This document shows, piece after piece, positions 1 to 7,476 of a DNA stretch of 64,000 nucleotides. The translations under genes and the position numbers were made by a program. This DNA comes from AC-56 sp963798705 (lineage in GTDB: Bacteria; Actinomycetota; Thermoleophilia; Solirubrobacterales; 70-9): contig CAWCTW010000005.1 in NCBI GenBank assembly GCA_963798705.1, forward strand, positions 930,001-994,000, written 5' to 3'. The first letter of the stretch is position 1; every line of letters begins with the position of its first letter. The notes beneath the pieces were generated by a model. That model was not told the origin of the DNA, did no database searches, and saw only the letters and a program-made list of their open reading frames with translations.

Positions 1-158
1 CGGCCCCAGCTCTCCTTCGTCATCTCGCGGAAGGTGACCTGGACGGCCTCGCGCCGAGCGTCGGCCGCCTCCACGAGAAGATCGGTCACCCCCGCGATCA
101 CCGCTCGCCTCTGCTCCAGCGTCCGCCCCTCCAGCCACTCAATAGTTACGTTCGGCAT
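1..158 (-). CDS. 4-oxalocrotonate tautomerase family protein (3' truncated by window edge)
   Basis: The reading frame starts at ATG 158 and runs off the left edge, leaving about 52 residues. It begins Met-Pro-Asn-Val-Thr-Ile-Glu, the signature of the 4-OT family, in which Met is removed and Pro1 becomes the catalytic base for keto-enol isomerisation. A glutamate-rich helix and a VTFREM strand follow, as in 60-70 residue tautomerases. An AAGGA-like ribosome site lies about 8 nt upstream. It is the last visible gene of the minus-strand catabolic operon and starts 19 bp after the dehydrogenase. The substrate cannot be told from sequence. Confidence 0.82.
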   Translation of the reverse strand, partial: MPNVTIEWLEGRTLEQRRAVIAGVTDLLVEAADARREAVQVTFREMTKESWG

Positions 159-176
159 GGCACCATCCTTCGGTCG

Positions 177-1361
177 TTAGTGACTTTGGTTGCTCCGGTC
201 CGCGCGATCCGTCGCGGCCTCAGCGAACTCGGCTGCCGGGGCGCAGCCCCGGTCCGCGATTCCCTCGCGCAGGTAAGTCCGAAGCGCCTCTCCGCCCAGT
301 GCCGGCAGCCCCAGACGACTGAGCGTCAGGCCCTCCGAGCGATAGTCATGGCCGGTGAGAAGCGACCCGACGGTGATTAGAGCGTCCATCAGCGGCGTCC
401 GCACCCCCAGCGACCTGCCCAGATCCGCCCAGGGGACGAGCCCCCAGCCCACATCCTCGTGGAGATACCGGTGATCGAGGCTCGCCGGGGCCTTGATCCA
501 GCGGTTGGGAGCGCTTGCTTGGAGCGCAGCATGAGCTGTGCCAGTTGCAGCCGCTGCGTCGGTCGTGTACCCGAGATCGCGAAACAGCTCGACGAATGGA
601 CTTGTGGTCACGCCCGCAGCGCCGGCTACGGCGCGACGCTCTTCGTCGAGAGCATCGATCACCCGGCCGACCCCCGGCGTTGTCCCCTCGTAGTAGAAGA
701 GGTAATCACCACCCGTGTGCTCAAGCCAGCCGGCATTGCAGATGATCTGCGGGGGATGCTCCACCGCGTTGATGTCCATGAACCCGGTCTCCAGCACGTC
801 CCCGACCTCACCGATCGCCGGGTACAGGTCCTGGAAGAGCTCGAAGAGCCGCGACTGGTACTTGCCCGGAAACGCTGCAAAGGGCAGGTATGGCGTCGCT
901 TGCATGATCTTGACCGCGGTCGGGCCGGCCATGCGACATGCGTAAGCGAGGGTGCTGACCTCACACGTCCGGACGTCGGTTCGCCCCGTCGCTCGATAAA
1001 TCTCACGGGCCAGGAACAGACCGCCACCCATGTGGCCGGGGTTGAGAAAAACGACACCGTCGGCCGGGAGCACGGCGCCAAGCCCCCGTGCGAGCGACGG
1101 GTACGCGGAGATTGGGACGGTGAGCATCACCAACTCGGTCCCCCGCACCGCCTCCCCGAGGTCGTCGGTGATGACGGGAAGCTCGACGAAGCCCTCGCCG
1201 GCGGGTCCCTGCCACTCCAGTCCCCCGCGCTGGATCAGCGGCTCGAGCCGCGACAACGAACGGTTGTACAGACGCACCTCGAAGCCTCGGGCGGCGAGGT
1301 CAGCCGCGGCGGCGCAGCCACCGTTTCCGGCTCCGAGGATGGCGACGCGGCGAACGGTCAT
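177..1361 (-). CDS. NAD/NADP-dependent octopine/nopaline dehydrogenase family protein
   Basis: This 394-aa protein opens with a Rossmann fold; the dinucleotide-binding GAGNGG loop is at residues 10-15. The second half matches the helical domain of the octopine/nopaline dehydrogenase family, which reductively condenses or oxidatively cleaves N-(carboxyalkyl)amino acids (opines). ATG 1361 was chosen over the GTG at 1367 because an AGG-containing ribosome site sits 5 nt upstream and the protein then begins directly with the first beta strand. Only 6 bp separate it from the enolase-superfamily gene upstream, so the two are probably co-transcribed. The context suggests catabolism of an imported N-containing compound. 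The actual opine or amino acid is unknown. Confidence 0.8.
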   Translation of the reverse strand: MTVRRVAILGAGNGGCAAAADLAARGFEVRLYNRSLSRLEPLIQRGGLEWQGPAGEGFVELPVITDDLGEAVRGTELVMLTVPISAYPSLARGLGAVLPADGVVFLNPGHMGGGLFLAREIYRATGRTDVRTCEVSTLAYACRMAGPTAVKIMQATPYLPFAAFPGKYQSRLFELFQDLYPAIGEVGDVLETGFMDINAVEHPPQIICNAGWLEHTGGDYLFYYEGTTPGVGRVIDALDEERRAVAGAAGVTTSPFVELFRDLGYTTDAAAATGTAHAALQASAPNRWIKAPASLDHRYLHEDVGWGLVPWADLGRSLGVRTPLMDALITVGSLLTGHDYRSEGLTLSRLGLPALGGEALRTYLREGIADRGCAPAAEFAEAATDRADRSNQSH

Positions 1362-1367
1362 CAACAC

Positions 1368-2525
1368 CTACTCCTCGACCCGGTACTCGGCGACCTTGCT
1401 CGTGTCGAGCTCAATCCCCAACCCGGGCCCCTTCGGCACGCGAAGGCACCCATCCTCGTACTCGAACGGGTGGGTCACGATGTCGTCCAGGTACATCCTT
1501 CCCGCGAGCACCGTCGGCTGGTCTTCCCGCAGGGAAGTGACGGGAAAGACGCCGGCCTCGGTCACCACCGCCGTCGACGCCACGAGGTGGAGATTTGCCG
1601 CGTTGCCGACGCCCGTCTCGTGCGAGCCGTTCACGTTCAGCGGCAGGCCGGCGGCCTCGGCGACGGCCGCGACCTTCTTCGCCTTGAACAGGCCGCCCGG
1701 CTTCGTCGTGTAGAGGGAGATCATGTCCGCGGCCCCTCGCTCGACGATCTCGAGGACGTCCTGTGGCGTCCAGGCGCTTTCGTCGGCCATCACCGGTACC
1801 GCCGTGCGACGAGTCACCTCGGCCATCTGTCGGAGGCCCTCCACCGGTTGCTCCGCGTACCGGATCCGGTGCTCTCGCATGCGCTCGAGGATCTCGAGCG
1901 CATGCTTGGGAGTGGGCCACCCCTGGTTCGCATCGACGACGATGTCCGGCTCCGCGCCGATCGCCTCGCGGACCTCCTTGACGACCCGGACGTCATACGT
2001 CGGATCGCGTCCGACCTTGATCTTGATCGTCCTGATGCCCTCGGACACGGCGGCGGTCGCCTCAGCGACAGCTTCCCCGTAGTCAAGCCAGCCAAGGCTG
2101 TGCGCGATCGGGATCTCCTCGCGGATCAGTCCACCCAGCAGCTGATGGACAGGGACGCCGAGCGCCCGACCCTTGATGTCGTGAAGGGCTCCGTCCAACG
2201 CCGCCTTCGCGTAGGGATAGCCCTTCACCGCCGCATCCATCCGCTGATGAGCAGCCTCGATGTCGAAGGGGTCGCTGCCTTCGAGTGCCGGTCCCAGTAT
2301 CGACTCGACGAGCTGGACCGTCTGTGGCGGCGACTCTCCGAAATAACGGCCGTGGTCGCCGCCCCACTCCTTGAGGACCGTTGCTTCCCCCAGCCCCTCA
2401 ATTCCGCCGTCGGTGAACAGCCTGACGATCACGTACTTGCCCAGCTCCCCGCTCGGGAATGCCATCTTGTGCAGCCGTCGCCATGGCAGCGCCACCGTGA
2501 ACGCTTCGCAGCCCCGTATCTTCAT
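1368..2525 (-). CDS. Mandelate racemase/muconate lactonizing enzyme family protein (enolase superfamily)
   Basis: The 385-aa protein has the capping domain plus TIM-barrel layout of the MR/MLE branch of the enolase superfamily. Visible active-site elements are the KxK motif (K168 and K170), metal ligands D198 (VDANQGW), E225 and D248 (ADES), and K275 at the end of a barrel strand. These enzymes abstract the proton alpha to a carboxylate, giving racemisation, epimerisation, cycloisomerisation or dehydration. Homology begins at MKIRGCEAF, so ATG 2525 is preferred; in-frame starts up to 2606 would add an unconserved tail. Lys residues on both barrel faces fit a racemase, epimerase or cycloisomerase better than a pure acid-sugar dehydratase, but the substrate is not predicted. 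Confidence 0.85.
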   Translation of the reverse strand: MKIRGCEAFTVALPWRRLHKMAFPSGELGKYVIVRLFTDGGIEGLGEATVLKEWGGDHGRYFGESPPQTVQLVESILGPALEGSDPFDIEAAHQRMDAAVKGYPYAKAALDGALHDIKGRALGVPVHQLLGGLIREEIPIAHSLGWLDYGEAVAEATAAVSEGIRTIKIKVGRDPTYDVRVVKEVREAIGAEPDIVVDANQGWPTPKHALEILERMREHRIRYAEQPVEGLRQMAEVTRRTAVPVMADESAWTPQDVLEIVERGAADMISLYTTKPGGLFKAKKVAAVAEAAGLPLNVNGSHETGVGNAANLHLVASTAVVTEAGVFPVTSLREDQPTVLAGRMYLDDIVTHPFEYEDGCLRVPKGPGLGIELDTSKVAEYRVEE

Positions 2526-2660
2526 CGCGCTTCGATCAGCGCTCACCGGCGTGGGAGCACGATCCCCTTGGGGCAGGCGCACTCGGTTCATCACCGCGCT
2601 TAGCATCCGCGCGTCTCCCGGGAGTCGAGCAGGAATCCAGCTTCGGGCCGACCAGATCCG

Positions 2661-3335
2661 TCAAGCGGCGATTCCGGAGGTCTCGAGAAGCCCCGCCTCG
2701 CGCCACGCCGAGGCAATTTCCTCGGCCGAGGCAACGCGCCCGAACGCCCTACGGATGTTGGCCAGTGTCGCCTGGTGTGCTTCTTCGCCGTAGCTCGCGG
2801 TGCAGTCGTCCACCACGATGATGTGGTAGTCGAGCATGTACCCATCACGTGCGGTGGACTCCACGCATACGTTCGTGGTGACCCCCACGAAAATCAGGTT
2901 CTCGACGCCTTGGCTCCTGAGCAGCACGTCCAACTCCGTACCGATGAAGGCGCTGTACCGATGCTTGACGATGACCTCCTCGCCCTCCTCCGGCGAGACC
3001 ACGTAGAACTCCGCGCCCCACGTGCCTTCCTGACAGTGATCGGTACCGAGGCCGACGAGCTCGTGCCGTTCGAGCATCGCCTTCGACAGCCACTTGTGAT
3101 CGTAGATCGCTCTGATGAATATCGGCCGCACGCCGGCTGATCGGGCTAGCCCGATCAGCCGGTCGGCGTTGTCCACGGCTCTTCGCAGCCCTTCGAGGTC
3201 ATGTCCCGGGTGGTTCGCGAACCAGCCGCCATCGGCCAGGAAATCGTTCTGAACATCCACCACCAGCAACCGGGTCGTAGCAGGATCAACCCGCGCGAAC
3301 GGCAACTCGCTGGCCGACGTCTCGGCATCACTCAT
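2661..3335 (-). CDS. Isochorismatase-like cysteine hydrolase
   Basis: This 224-aa protein carries the Asp-Lys-Cys triad of the isochorismatase-like hydrolase superfamily: D27 in VVDVQNDF, K124 in VKHRYSAF and C157 in TNVCVEST. The non-proline bulge before the cysteine (VTTNVC) fits amidohydrolases such as N-carbamoyl-amino-acid amidases, ureidoacrylate hydrolase or nicotinamidase better than isochorismatase. It lies in the middle of the operon between the ABC importer and the MR/MLE enzyme. A reasonable inference is that it removes an amide or carbamoyl group from the imported substrate. It is close to RutB/PuuE-type proteins in length, but no specific assignment is safe. Confidence 0.85.
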   Translation of the reverse strand: MSDAETSASELPFARVDPATTRLLVVDVQNDFLADGGWFANHPGHDLEGLRRAVDNADRLIGLARSAGVRPIFIRAIYDHKWLSKAMLERHELVGLGTDHCQEGTWGAEFYVVSPEEGEEVIVKHRYSAFIGTELDVLLRSQGVENLIFVGVTTNVCVESTARDGYMLDYHIIVVDDCTASYGEEAHQATLANIRRAFGRVASAEEIASAWREAGLLETSGIAA

Positions 3336-3374
3336 TCTTCTGTCTCCCTTCGATCGAGTAGCCCACCGGACGCA

Positions 3375-4481
3375 TCAGTCCTGCTTCGGCGCTGGTACGT
3401 GCCCCGCGTTGATCTCCTTCGCGTCCGCGGGGCCGCCAACCAGGTCCATGGCGATCGCCATGGGCTTGGTGTCGACGATGTCCTCATACGTGAACTGGCG
3501 GGCGGACTCGTCCAGAAGCTTGGACGGTATGCCCACGTCGATGATCGTCTTCACGGCCGCTGGCGACAGGACGTCAGCGTTGTATGGCCAGATCTCGTAC
3601 TTGCGTGAGAACGACCAGTTCTTCCTCAGGGTGGATACGTCGGTGCCACCCTTGGCGAACTTGTCGATCGAGTCCTTGTATTCGTTGAAATTCGCAGCAA
3701 GAGCTCGATCGGAGTACAGCGTTGCCGCGCAGAAGCGTCCAGCAAGCTCCGCGTTGTCCTTGAGCCAATCCGCCTTTGCGAAATAGGCGTCCGCGATGAA
3801 GTCGGTGTCCGCCGCGGTGACACTGAGCACGGTTACCGCATCTGGGCCGACCTGCTTGATCAAATCCGGAAGCTCAAACAGGTCCACCGACCCCACGTCG
3901 ACCTGATTAGAGGCCAGCGCAGCGAGCCGTTGGCTACCGTCGCCGAGGATGGTCACGTTCTCCAGATCCTTCGTGGTGATCCCGAGCCCCTCCTTCTGGA
4001 ACACCAGGTTCATGATGAAGTTCACGAGGCCGCCCGGACTGTCGACGGCGACTCGGACATCCGGATCGGTGATCTGGTCGATCGACGTTATCTTGTCGGT
4101 TCTTCCGACGAGTTGCTCGGTACTGTCCTTCTGTACCGGACAAAAGGCCTTCACGTCCTGACCGTGCTCCTGGAGTTGGATGACCTGCGTCAGCGCACCA
4201 CCCTCCACATCCGCACCACCGGACAGGAGCACCTGAGTCGCAGTATTCTCGTCATCGAATCCAGTCACCGGATTGTTCGACGCAAGCCCGAACTTATCGC
4301 CGAAGAGGTCAGCGGCCCGGTATTGCCCGATGTATGCCTCGGTGCTGGGCGGTACAGTTGTGACCAAGCGGACCGTCTGTCCACCGTTCTCAGACCCTCC
4401 ACTACTGCCACCGCATCCAGTTGCGATGAGCGCGAATGCGCTCACGAGGCTCACGGTGCTGACGAATAGCAATCTCTGCAT
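3375..4481 (-). CDS. ABC transporter substrate-binding lipoprotein, NitT/TauT type
   Basis: A 368-aa exported lipoprotein. The N-terminus is a hydrophobic signal ending in a lipobox (LIATGC), so Cys would be lipidated. The mature part resembles SsuA/ThiY/NMT1-type periplasmic binding proteins, with a TTVPPSTEAYIG start and a GGLVNFIM helix. ATG 4481 was chosen because AAGGGG lies 9 nt upstream; longer in-frame starts up to 4592 only add charged sequence ahead of the signal peptide. The gene follows the two permeases by about 180 bp, a gap that contains a direct repeat. It should capture the substrate for the adjacent importer. The family covers nitrate, taurine, sulfonates, thiamine precursors and aromatic acids. 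Confidence 0.85.
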   Translation of the reverse strand: MQRLLFVSTVSLVSAFALIATGCGGSSGGSENGGQTVRLVTTVPPSTEAYIGQYRAADLFGDKFGLASNNPVTGFDDENTATQVLLSGGADVEGGALTQVIQLQEHGQDVKAFCPVQKDSTEQLVGRTDKITSIDQITDPDVRVAVDSPGGLVNFIMNLVFQKEGLGITTKDLENVTILGDGSQRLAALASNQVDVGSVDLFELPDLIKQVGPDAVTVLSVTAADTDFIADAYFAKADWLKDNAELAGRFCAATLYSDRALAANFNEYKDSIDKFAKGGTDVSTLRKNWSFSRKYEIWPYNADVLSPAAVKTIIDVGIPSKLLDESARQFTYEDIVDTKPMAIAMDLVGGPADAKEINAGHVPAPKQD

Positions 4482-4620
4482 CCTTTGACACCCCTTCATG
4501 TAGGCAGGACGACAGTGCGTGATAGCACGCCTAACCCTGCTTTCTCTCCGATTGATGCTTGATTCCTTTCCTGGATCTTCATTCGCTATCAATCCTTCTA
4601 TCCGCAGGCGATCCTCCGCT

Positions 4621-4657
4621 CGGTAAGCACTTACTTACCTTTCGCGGTAAGCACTTA
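4621..4657. repeat. 13-bp direct repeat upstream of the substrate-binding protein gene
   Basis: CGGTAAGCACTTA occurs at 4621-4633 and again at 4645-4657, with start points 24 bp apart. Each copy is close to an inverted repeat (TAAGCACTTA). They lie just past the stop codon of the downstream permease gene and 140-176 bp before the binding-protein start. This may be a regulator site serving a separate promoter for the binding protein, or a processing site. No function is proven. Confidence 0.5.
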
Positions 4658-4658
4658 G

Positions 4659-5465
4659 CTAGTCGCTCTTCCACCTCATTAATCGCCACTCCACAATTCG
4701 CGCAAGTCCCATCATGCCCGCAGCAATGATCGTTACAAAGAAGACCGCGGCCAGAAGTTGGCTGAGATCGAATGAACCGGCGGCATTCCGGATCACGAGG
4801 CCGAGGTTCTGGGCTCTGAAGAAGAGCTCGAACAGGATCGCGCCCTCGACGGCTCGCCCGACGGCGAGCCGAAGGCCCGTGATGACATACGGGCTCGCCC
4901 ACGGAAAGATGATTCTTGTGTACAGCCTGAGACGATTGGTCCTGAATGCCCGCGCCGTCTCTATACCCGACGACGGAACCTCTCGAATCCCCGTCGCGGT
5001 GTTCACAATGATGATGAAGACCGTGAACAGAACCACGCCCACTACCTTCGCCTTGAATTCCAAGCCCAGATACAGCGCGATCACCGGGATGAACATCGCG
5101 ATCGGGGCCGCGAGCCCCGCGTTCACCACCGGGTCGAGAACGTCCGCCCAGGGCTTCGACAGACCGATCAGCAGACCGGTCAGCAGCCCGATGACGGCTG
5201 AAATCGCGAAGCCGACCGCGGCGAGCTCGAGCGTTCCCAGCGTTGCGCTGAGAAGGTCGCCATCGGTGATCTGGTGAACCATCTCCGGCAGGACATCGGA
5301 GGGCGGGACGATGGCAATCGTCACCCCGCTCGCCCCAACGAGCTGCCAGGCCGCGAAGAACAGCACAATGGAAAGCGCCCAGCGGCCGAGCGTCGCCGCG
5401 CTGACGCGAGACGTAGACGCCCGCCGGCGCCGCCTCAGCCGGATTCTGCCCGCTACCGCCGCCAT
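4659..5465 (-). CDS. ABC transporter permease, NitT/TauT (SsuC) type, second subunit
   Basis: A 268-aa integral membrane protein of the binding-protein-dependent transport family. About six membrane segments follow a basic N-terminus. The EAA-like cytoplasmic loop (ETARAFRTNRLRLYTRIIFPWASPYVITGLRL) contacts the ATPase. ATG 5465 gives a 4-bp gap after the preceding permease; an in-frame ATG at 5501 would overlap it. Together with the adjacent permease it would form a heterodimeric channel, unlike the usual homodimeric SsuC or TauC. Confidence 0.82.
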   Translation of the reverse strand: MAAVAGRIRLRRRRRASTSRVSAATLGRWALSIVLFFAAWQLVGASGVTIAIVPPSDVLPEMVHQITDGDLLSATLGTLELAAVGFAISAVIGLLTGLLIGLSKPWADVLDPVVNAGLAAPIAMFIPVIALYLGLEFKAKVVGVVLFTVFIIIVNTATGIREVPSSGIETARAFRTNRLRLYTRIIFPWASPYVITGLRLAVGRAVEGAILFELFFRAQNLGLVIRNAAGSFDLSQLLAAVFFVTIIAAGMMGLARIVEWRLMRWKSD

Positions 5466-5469
5466 CGAC

Positions 5470-6333
5470 CTACACCGGCCCCATGATCTGCTGACTTCCA
5501 ATCTCCGCGGCCGGGCGAAGCTTTCGCTCCACCCACATGAGAACTACGTTGACCAAGATGGCGAACCCCAGGATTAGGACCGTCATCGCGTAATAGAGAT
5601 CGAGCCGCGACGGGGCCTCCGAGAAGGTCGTAAGCAGCTCGCCGGTCCCAGCGATGACCCAGAGCTCCGCGATCACCATGCCCTTCATCGCCATCCCAAA
5701 GCCCAACCGGATCCCGGCAACGATGAAAGGTGCCGACGCCGGAAGGTAGACCCTGGTCAACATGCGCCACCAGTTCGTGTCGAACGCCCGCGCCGCTTCG
5801 CGCAGTTCCTTGTCGACGTAGCGAACCCCTGCCGCTGTATTGATAATCGGGAAAAATACCGCGAACAGTATGACCACCCATGCCCGATACCAGAAACCAA
5901 TCCCAAACGCGATAATCAACACTGGCAGCAGTGTCTGTTTGGGTGTGACAAACAGCGTGTAGACGTACGGCGAGACGATGTCGCTGACAAATTTCACGCG
6001 CCCCATCAGAGCACCCAGGGGAATGGCGATTATCAGCGCGATGAGAAACCCCACCGTGAGCTGACGGAGCGTCACGAGCAACGTGCTTGCGTAGCCCTCT
6101 GTGAACAGCTCGACAAGGCCTTTGATCGTCTGCGGGATTGTCGGGAGGAAGAACTCACCCTTCACCATCGCCGTTATTTGCCACGCGACCAGGATGGCTC
6201 CGTAGAAGAGGAAGCGGAGGACCCACTTGTTGTTGAAGGCTCGTTTCACGCTGCGCGCCAGCCGGCCCGTATCGATTCCCTGGCGTGGCGCCTGGCCCAC
6301 ACTGGCCGGCTGAGCTGACCCTGCCTTCAACAA
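5470..6333 (-). CDS. ABC transporter permease, NitT/TauT (SsuC) type, first subunit
   Basis: The protein has about six transmembrane helices and an EAA loop (REAARAFDTNWWRMLTRVYLPASAPFIVAGIRLG). The start is uncertain: the frame is open far into the ATPase gene, but homology begins only near residue 30 of the version annotated here. A TTG at 6333, preceded 7 nt upstream by a G-run, gives 287 aa and follows the ATPase stop at 6377. A GTG at 6300 is the main alternative. The gene sits between the ATPase and the second permease in the usual ATPase-permease-permease-binding protein order. Confidence 0.78.
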   Translation of the reverse strand: MLKAGSAQPASVGQAPRQGIDTGRLARSVKRAFNNKWVLRFLFYGAILVAWQITAMVKGEFFLPTIPQTIKGLVELFTEGYASTLLVTLRQLTVGFLIALIIAIPLGALMGRVKFVSDIVSPYVYTLFVTPKQTLLPVLIIAFGIGFWYRAWVVILFAVFFPIINTAAGVRYVDKELREAARAFDTNWWRMLTRVYLPASAPFIVAGIRLGFGMAMKGMVIAELWVIAGTGELLTTFSEAPSRLDLYYAMTVLILGFAILVNVVLMWVERKLRPAAEIGSQQIMGPV

Positions 6334-6376
6334 GAGGCCGCCCCCCGACCGCCGTCCGCGATCTCGCGGGGCCCCG

Positions 6377-7189
6377 TCATCCCTCGACCGTCGCTCCCGC
6401 CCGGAGTTCGTCCCAGATCTCCTGCTTGAGCCGAGCCATCTCAGCGGAGCCGCGAATGCTCTCTTCACGTGGACGCTCGAATGGCACCTCGACGATCCGG
6501 GTGACGCGAGAGGGCCGGGCACGCATCACCACTATTCGGTCTGAGAGATACAGCGCCTCCTCGATGTCGTGCGTTACGAAGATGACCGTCTTCTGAGCCC
6601 TTTGCCAGATCCCGAGGAGCTCGTCCTGAAGGAGCATCCTCGTCTGGTCGTCTACGGAGCCGAACGGCTCATCCATGAGCAGGATTGAAGGGTCAACGGC
6701 AAGGGCTCTCGCCAGACCCACCCGTTGTTGCATACCGCCCGATAGTTGCCCAGGGAACGAGCGCTCGAAGCCCTCGAGATCGACCAACCGGATCACGTCC
6801 TCAGCCCGTCGGCGGCGCTCAGCCTTCTTGACGCCGAGATTCTCCAGTCCAAACTCGACGTTCTTTAAGACCGTCCGCCACGGGAGCAAGTTGAACTGCT
6901 GGAAGACAAATCCCCGGTCGAGCGAAGGCTCTCGCACTCTCTCTCCGCCTATGATCACGGTGCCTGCGTCAGGCGGCATCAGGCCATCGACGATCCGTAA
7001 CAGCGTGGACTTACCGCAGCCGCTCGGACCGATCACAGACGTGAATTCCCCTCCCTCGAAGACGAGTGAGATGTCGTTCAGAACCTTTAGCTCTTTGGTC
7101 TCTGACTGATGCTTGAAGGACTTGCTGACACCCTGGACTTGCACAGTTCCTCGGTGTGAGCCGTTGACGCTCGCAGCGGCACGCTCCAT
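6377..7189 (-). CDS. ABC transporter ATP-binding protein, NitT/TauT (SsuB/TauB) type
   Basis: A 270-aa cytoplasmic ATPase with all nucleotide-binding motifs: Walker A GPSGCGKST at residues 54-62, the Q-loop in FVFQQFNLLPW, signature LSGGMQQR, Walker B ILLMDEP, the D-loop GSVDD and the H-loop THD. The FQQFNLLPW segment is typical of the nitrate/sulfonate/bicarbonate import group. It is the first gene of the minus-strand operon and faces the 7190-7476 control region. It should energise uptake through the two permeases downstream. Confidence 0.9.
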   Translation of the reverse strand: MERAAASVNGSHRGTVQVQGVSKSFKHQSETKELKVLNDISLVFEGGEFTSVIGPSGCGKSTLLRIVDGLMPPDAGTVIIGGERVREPSLDRGFVFQQFNLLPWRTVLKNVEFGLENLGVKKAERRRRAEDVIRLVDLEGFERSFPGQLSGGMQQRVGLARALAVDPSILLMDEPFGSVDDQTRMLLQDELLGIWQRAQKTVIFVTHDIEEALYLSDRIVVMRARPSRVTRIVEVPFERPREESIRGSAEMARLKQEIWDELRAGATVEG

Positions 7190-7228
7190 CTAGTCACCCC
7201 CCATTCGATCGCTGTTCCTGCAGTGGAC

Positions 7229-7283
7229 ACCGAGACCGTACTTCCGACCGCAAATGGCTCGCGGTCGGAAGTACGGTCTCGGT
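7229..7283. promoter_or_regulatory. Perfect 23-bp inverted repeat with 9-nt loop in the divergent control region
   Basis: Positions 7229-7251 and 7261-7283 are exact reverse complements, 23 of 23, around the loop AAATGGCTC. The repeat lies 40-94 bp upstream of the ABC ATPase start and about 190 bp upstream of the divergent MFS gene. There is no U-run on either side, and no gene ends here, so a terminator is unlikely. Possibilities are a large operator, a structured leader of the ABC operon mRNA, or a small palindromic repeat element. Confidence 0.75.
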
Positions 7284-7288
7284 TGAGC

Positions 7289-7350
7289 GACCGCCGTTCG
7301 AGAACCGCATTGGCTCCTCTCTGGTGGAGAAATGCAGAATGACGGCGGTC
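7289..7350. repeat. Second, interrupted inverted repeat in the same control region
   Basis: GACCGCCGT at 7289-7297 is matched by its reverse complement ACGGCGGTC at 7342-7350, 44 bp apart. It lies directly next to the perfect hairpin. It may be a looped operator pair or chance in GC-rich DNA. The rest of 7351-7476 holds no recognisable gene; it includes an A/T-richer stretch near 7370-7410 that could carry promoter elements. Confidence 0.35.
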
Positions 7351-7476
7351 ACACTACTCTAGAACTTGCCGTAACACAATAGGCGATTTCCAGATTGTGG
7401 AATCTACTTTAAAAGCCTGCGACTCCGCCCCGGTAAGGCCCCTGGCCATCCGCCGGGCACTCGCCGATAGCGGCGA

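Noticed and set aside
459..2603. Long open frame on the plus strand opposite the dehydrogenase and MR/MLE genes
   Set aside because: Low-complexity Arg/His/Val-rich translation without any motif; it is the antisense shadow of two clear minus-strand genes in GC-rich DNA.
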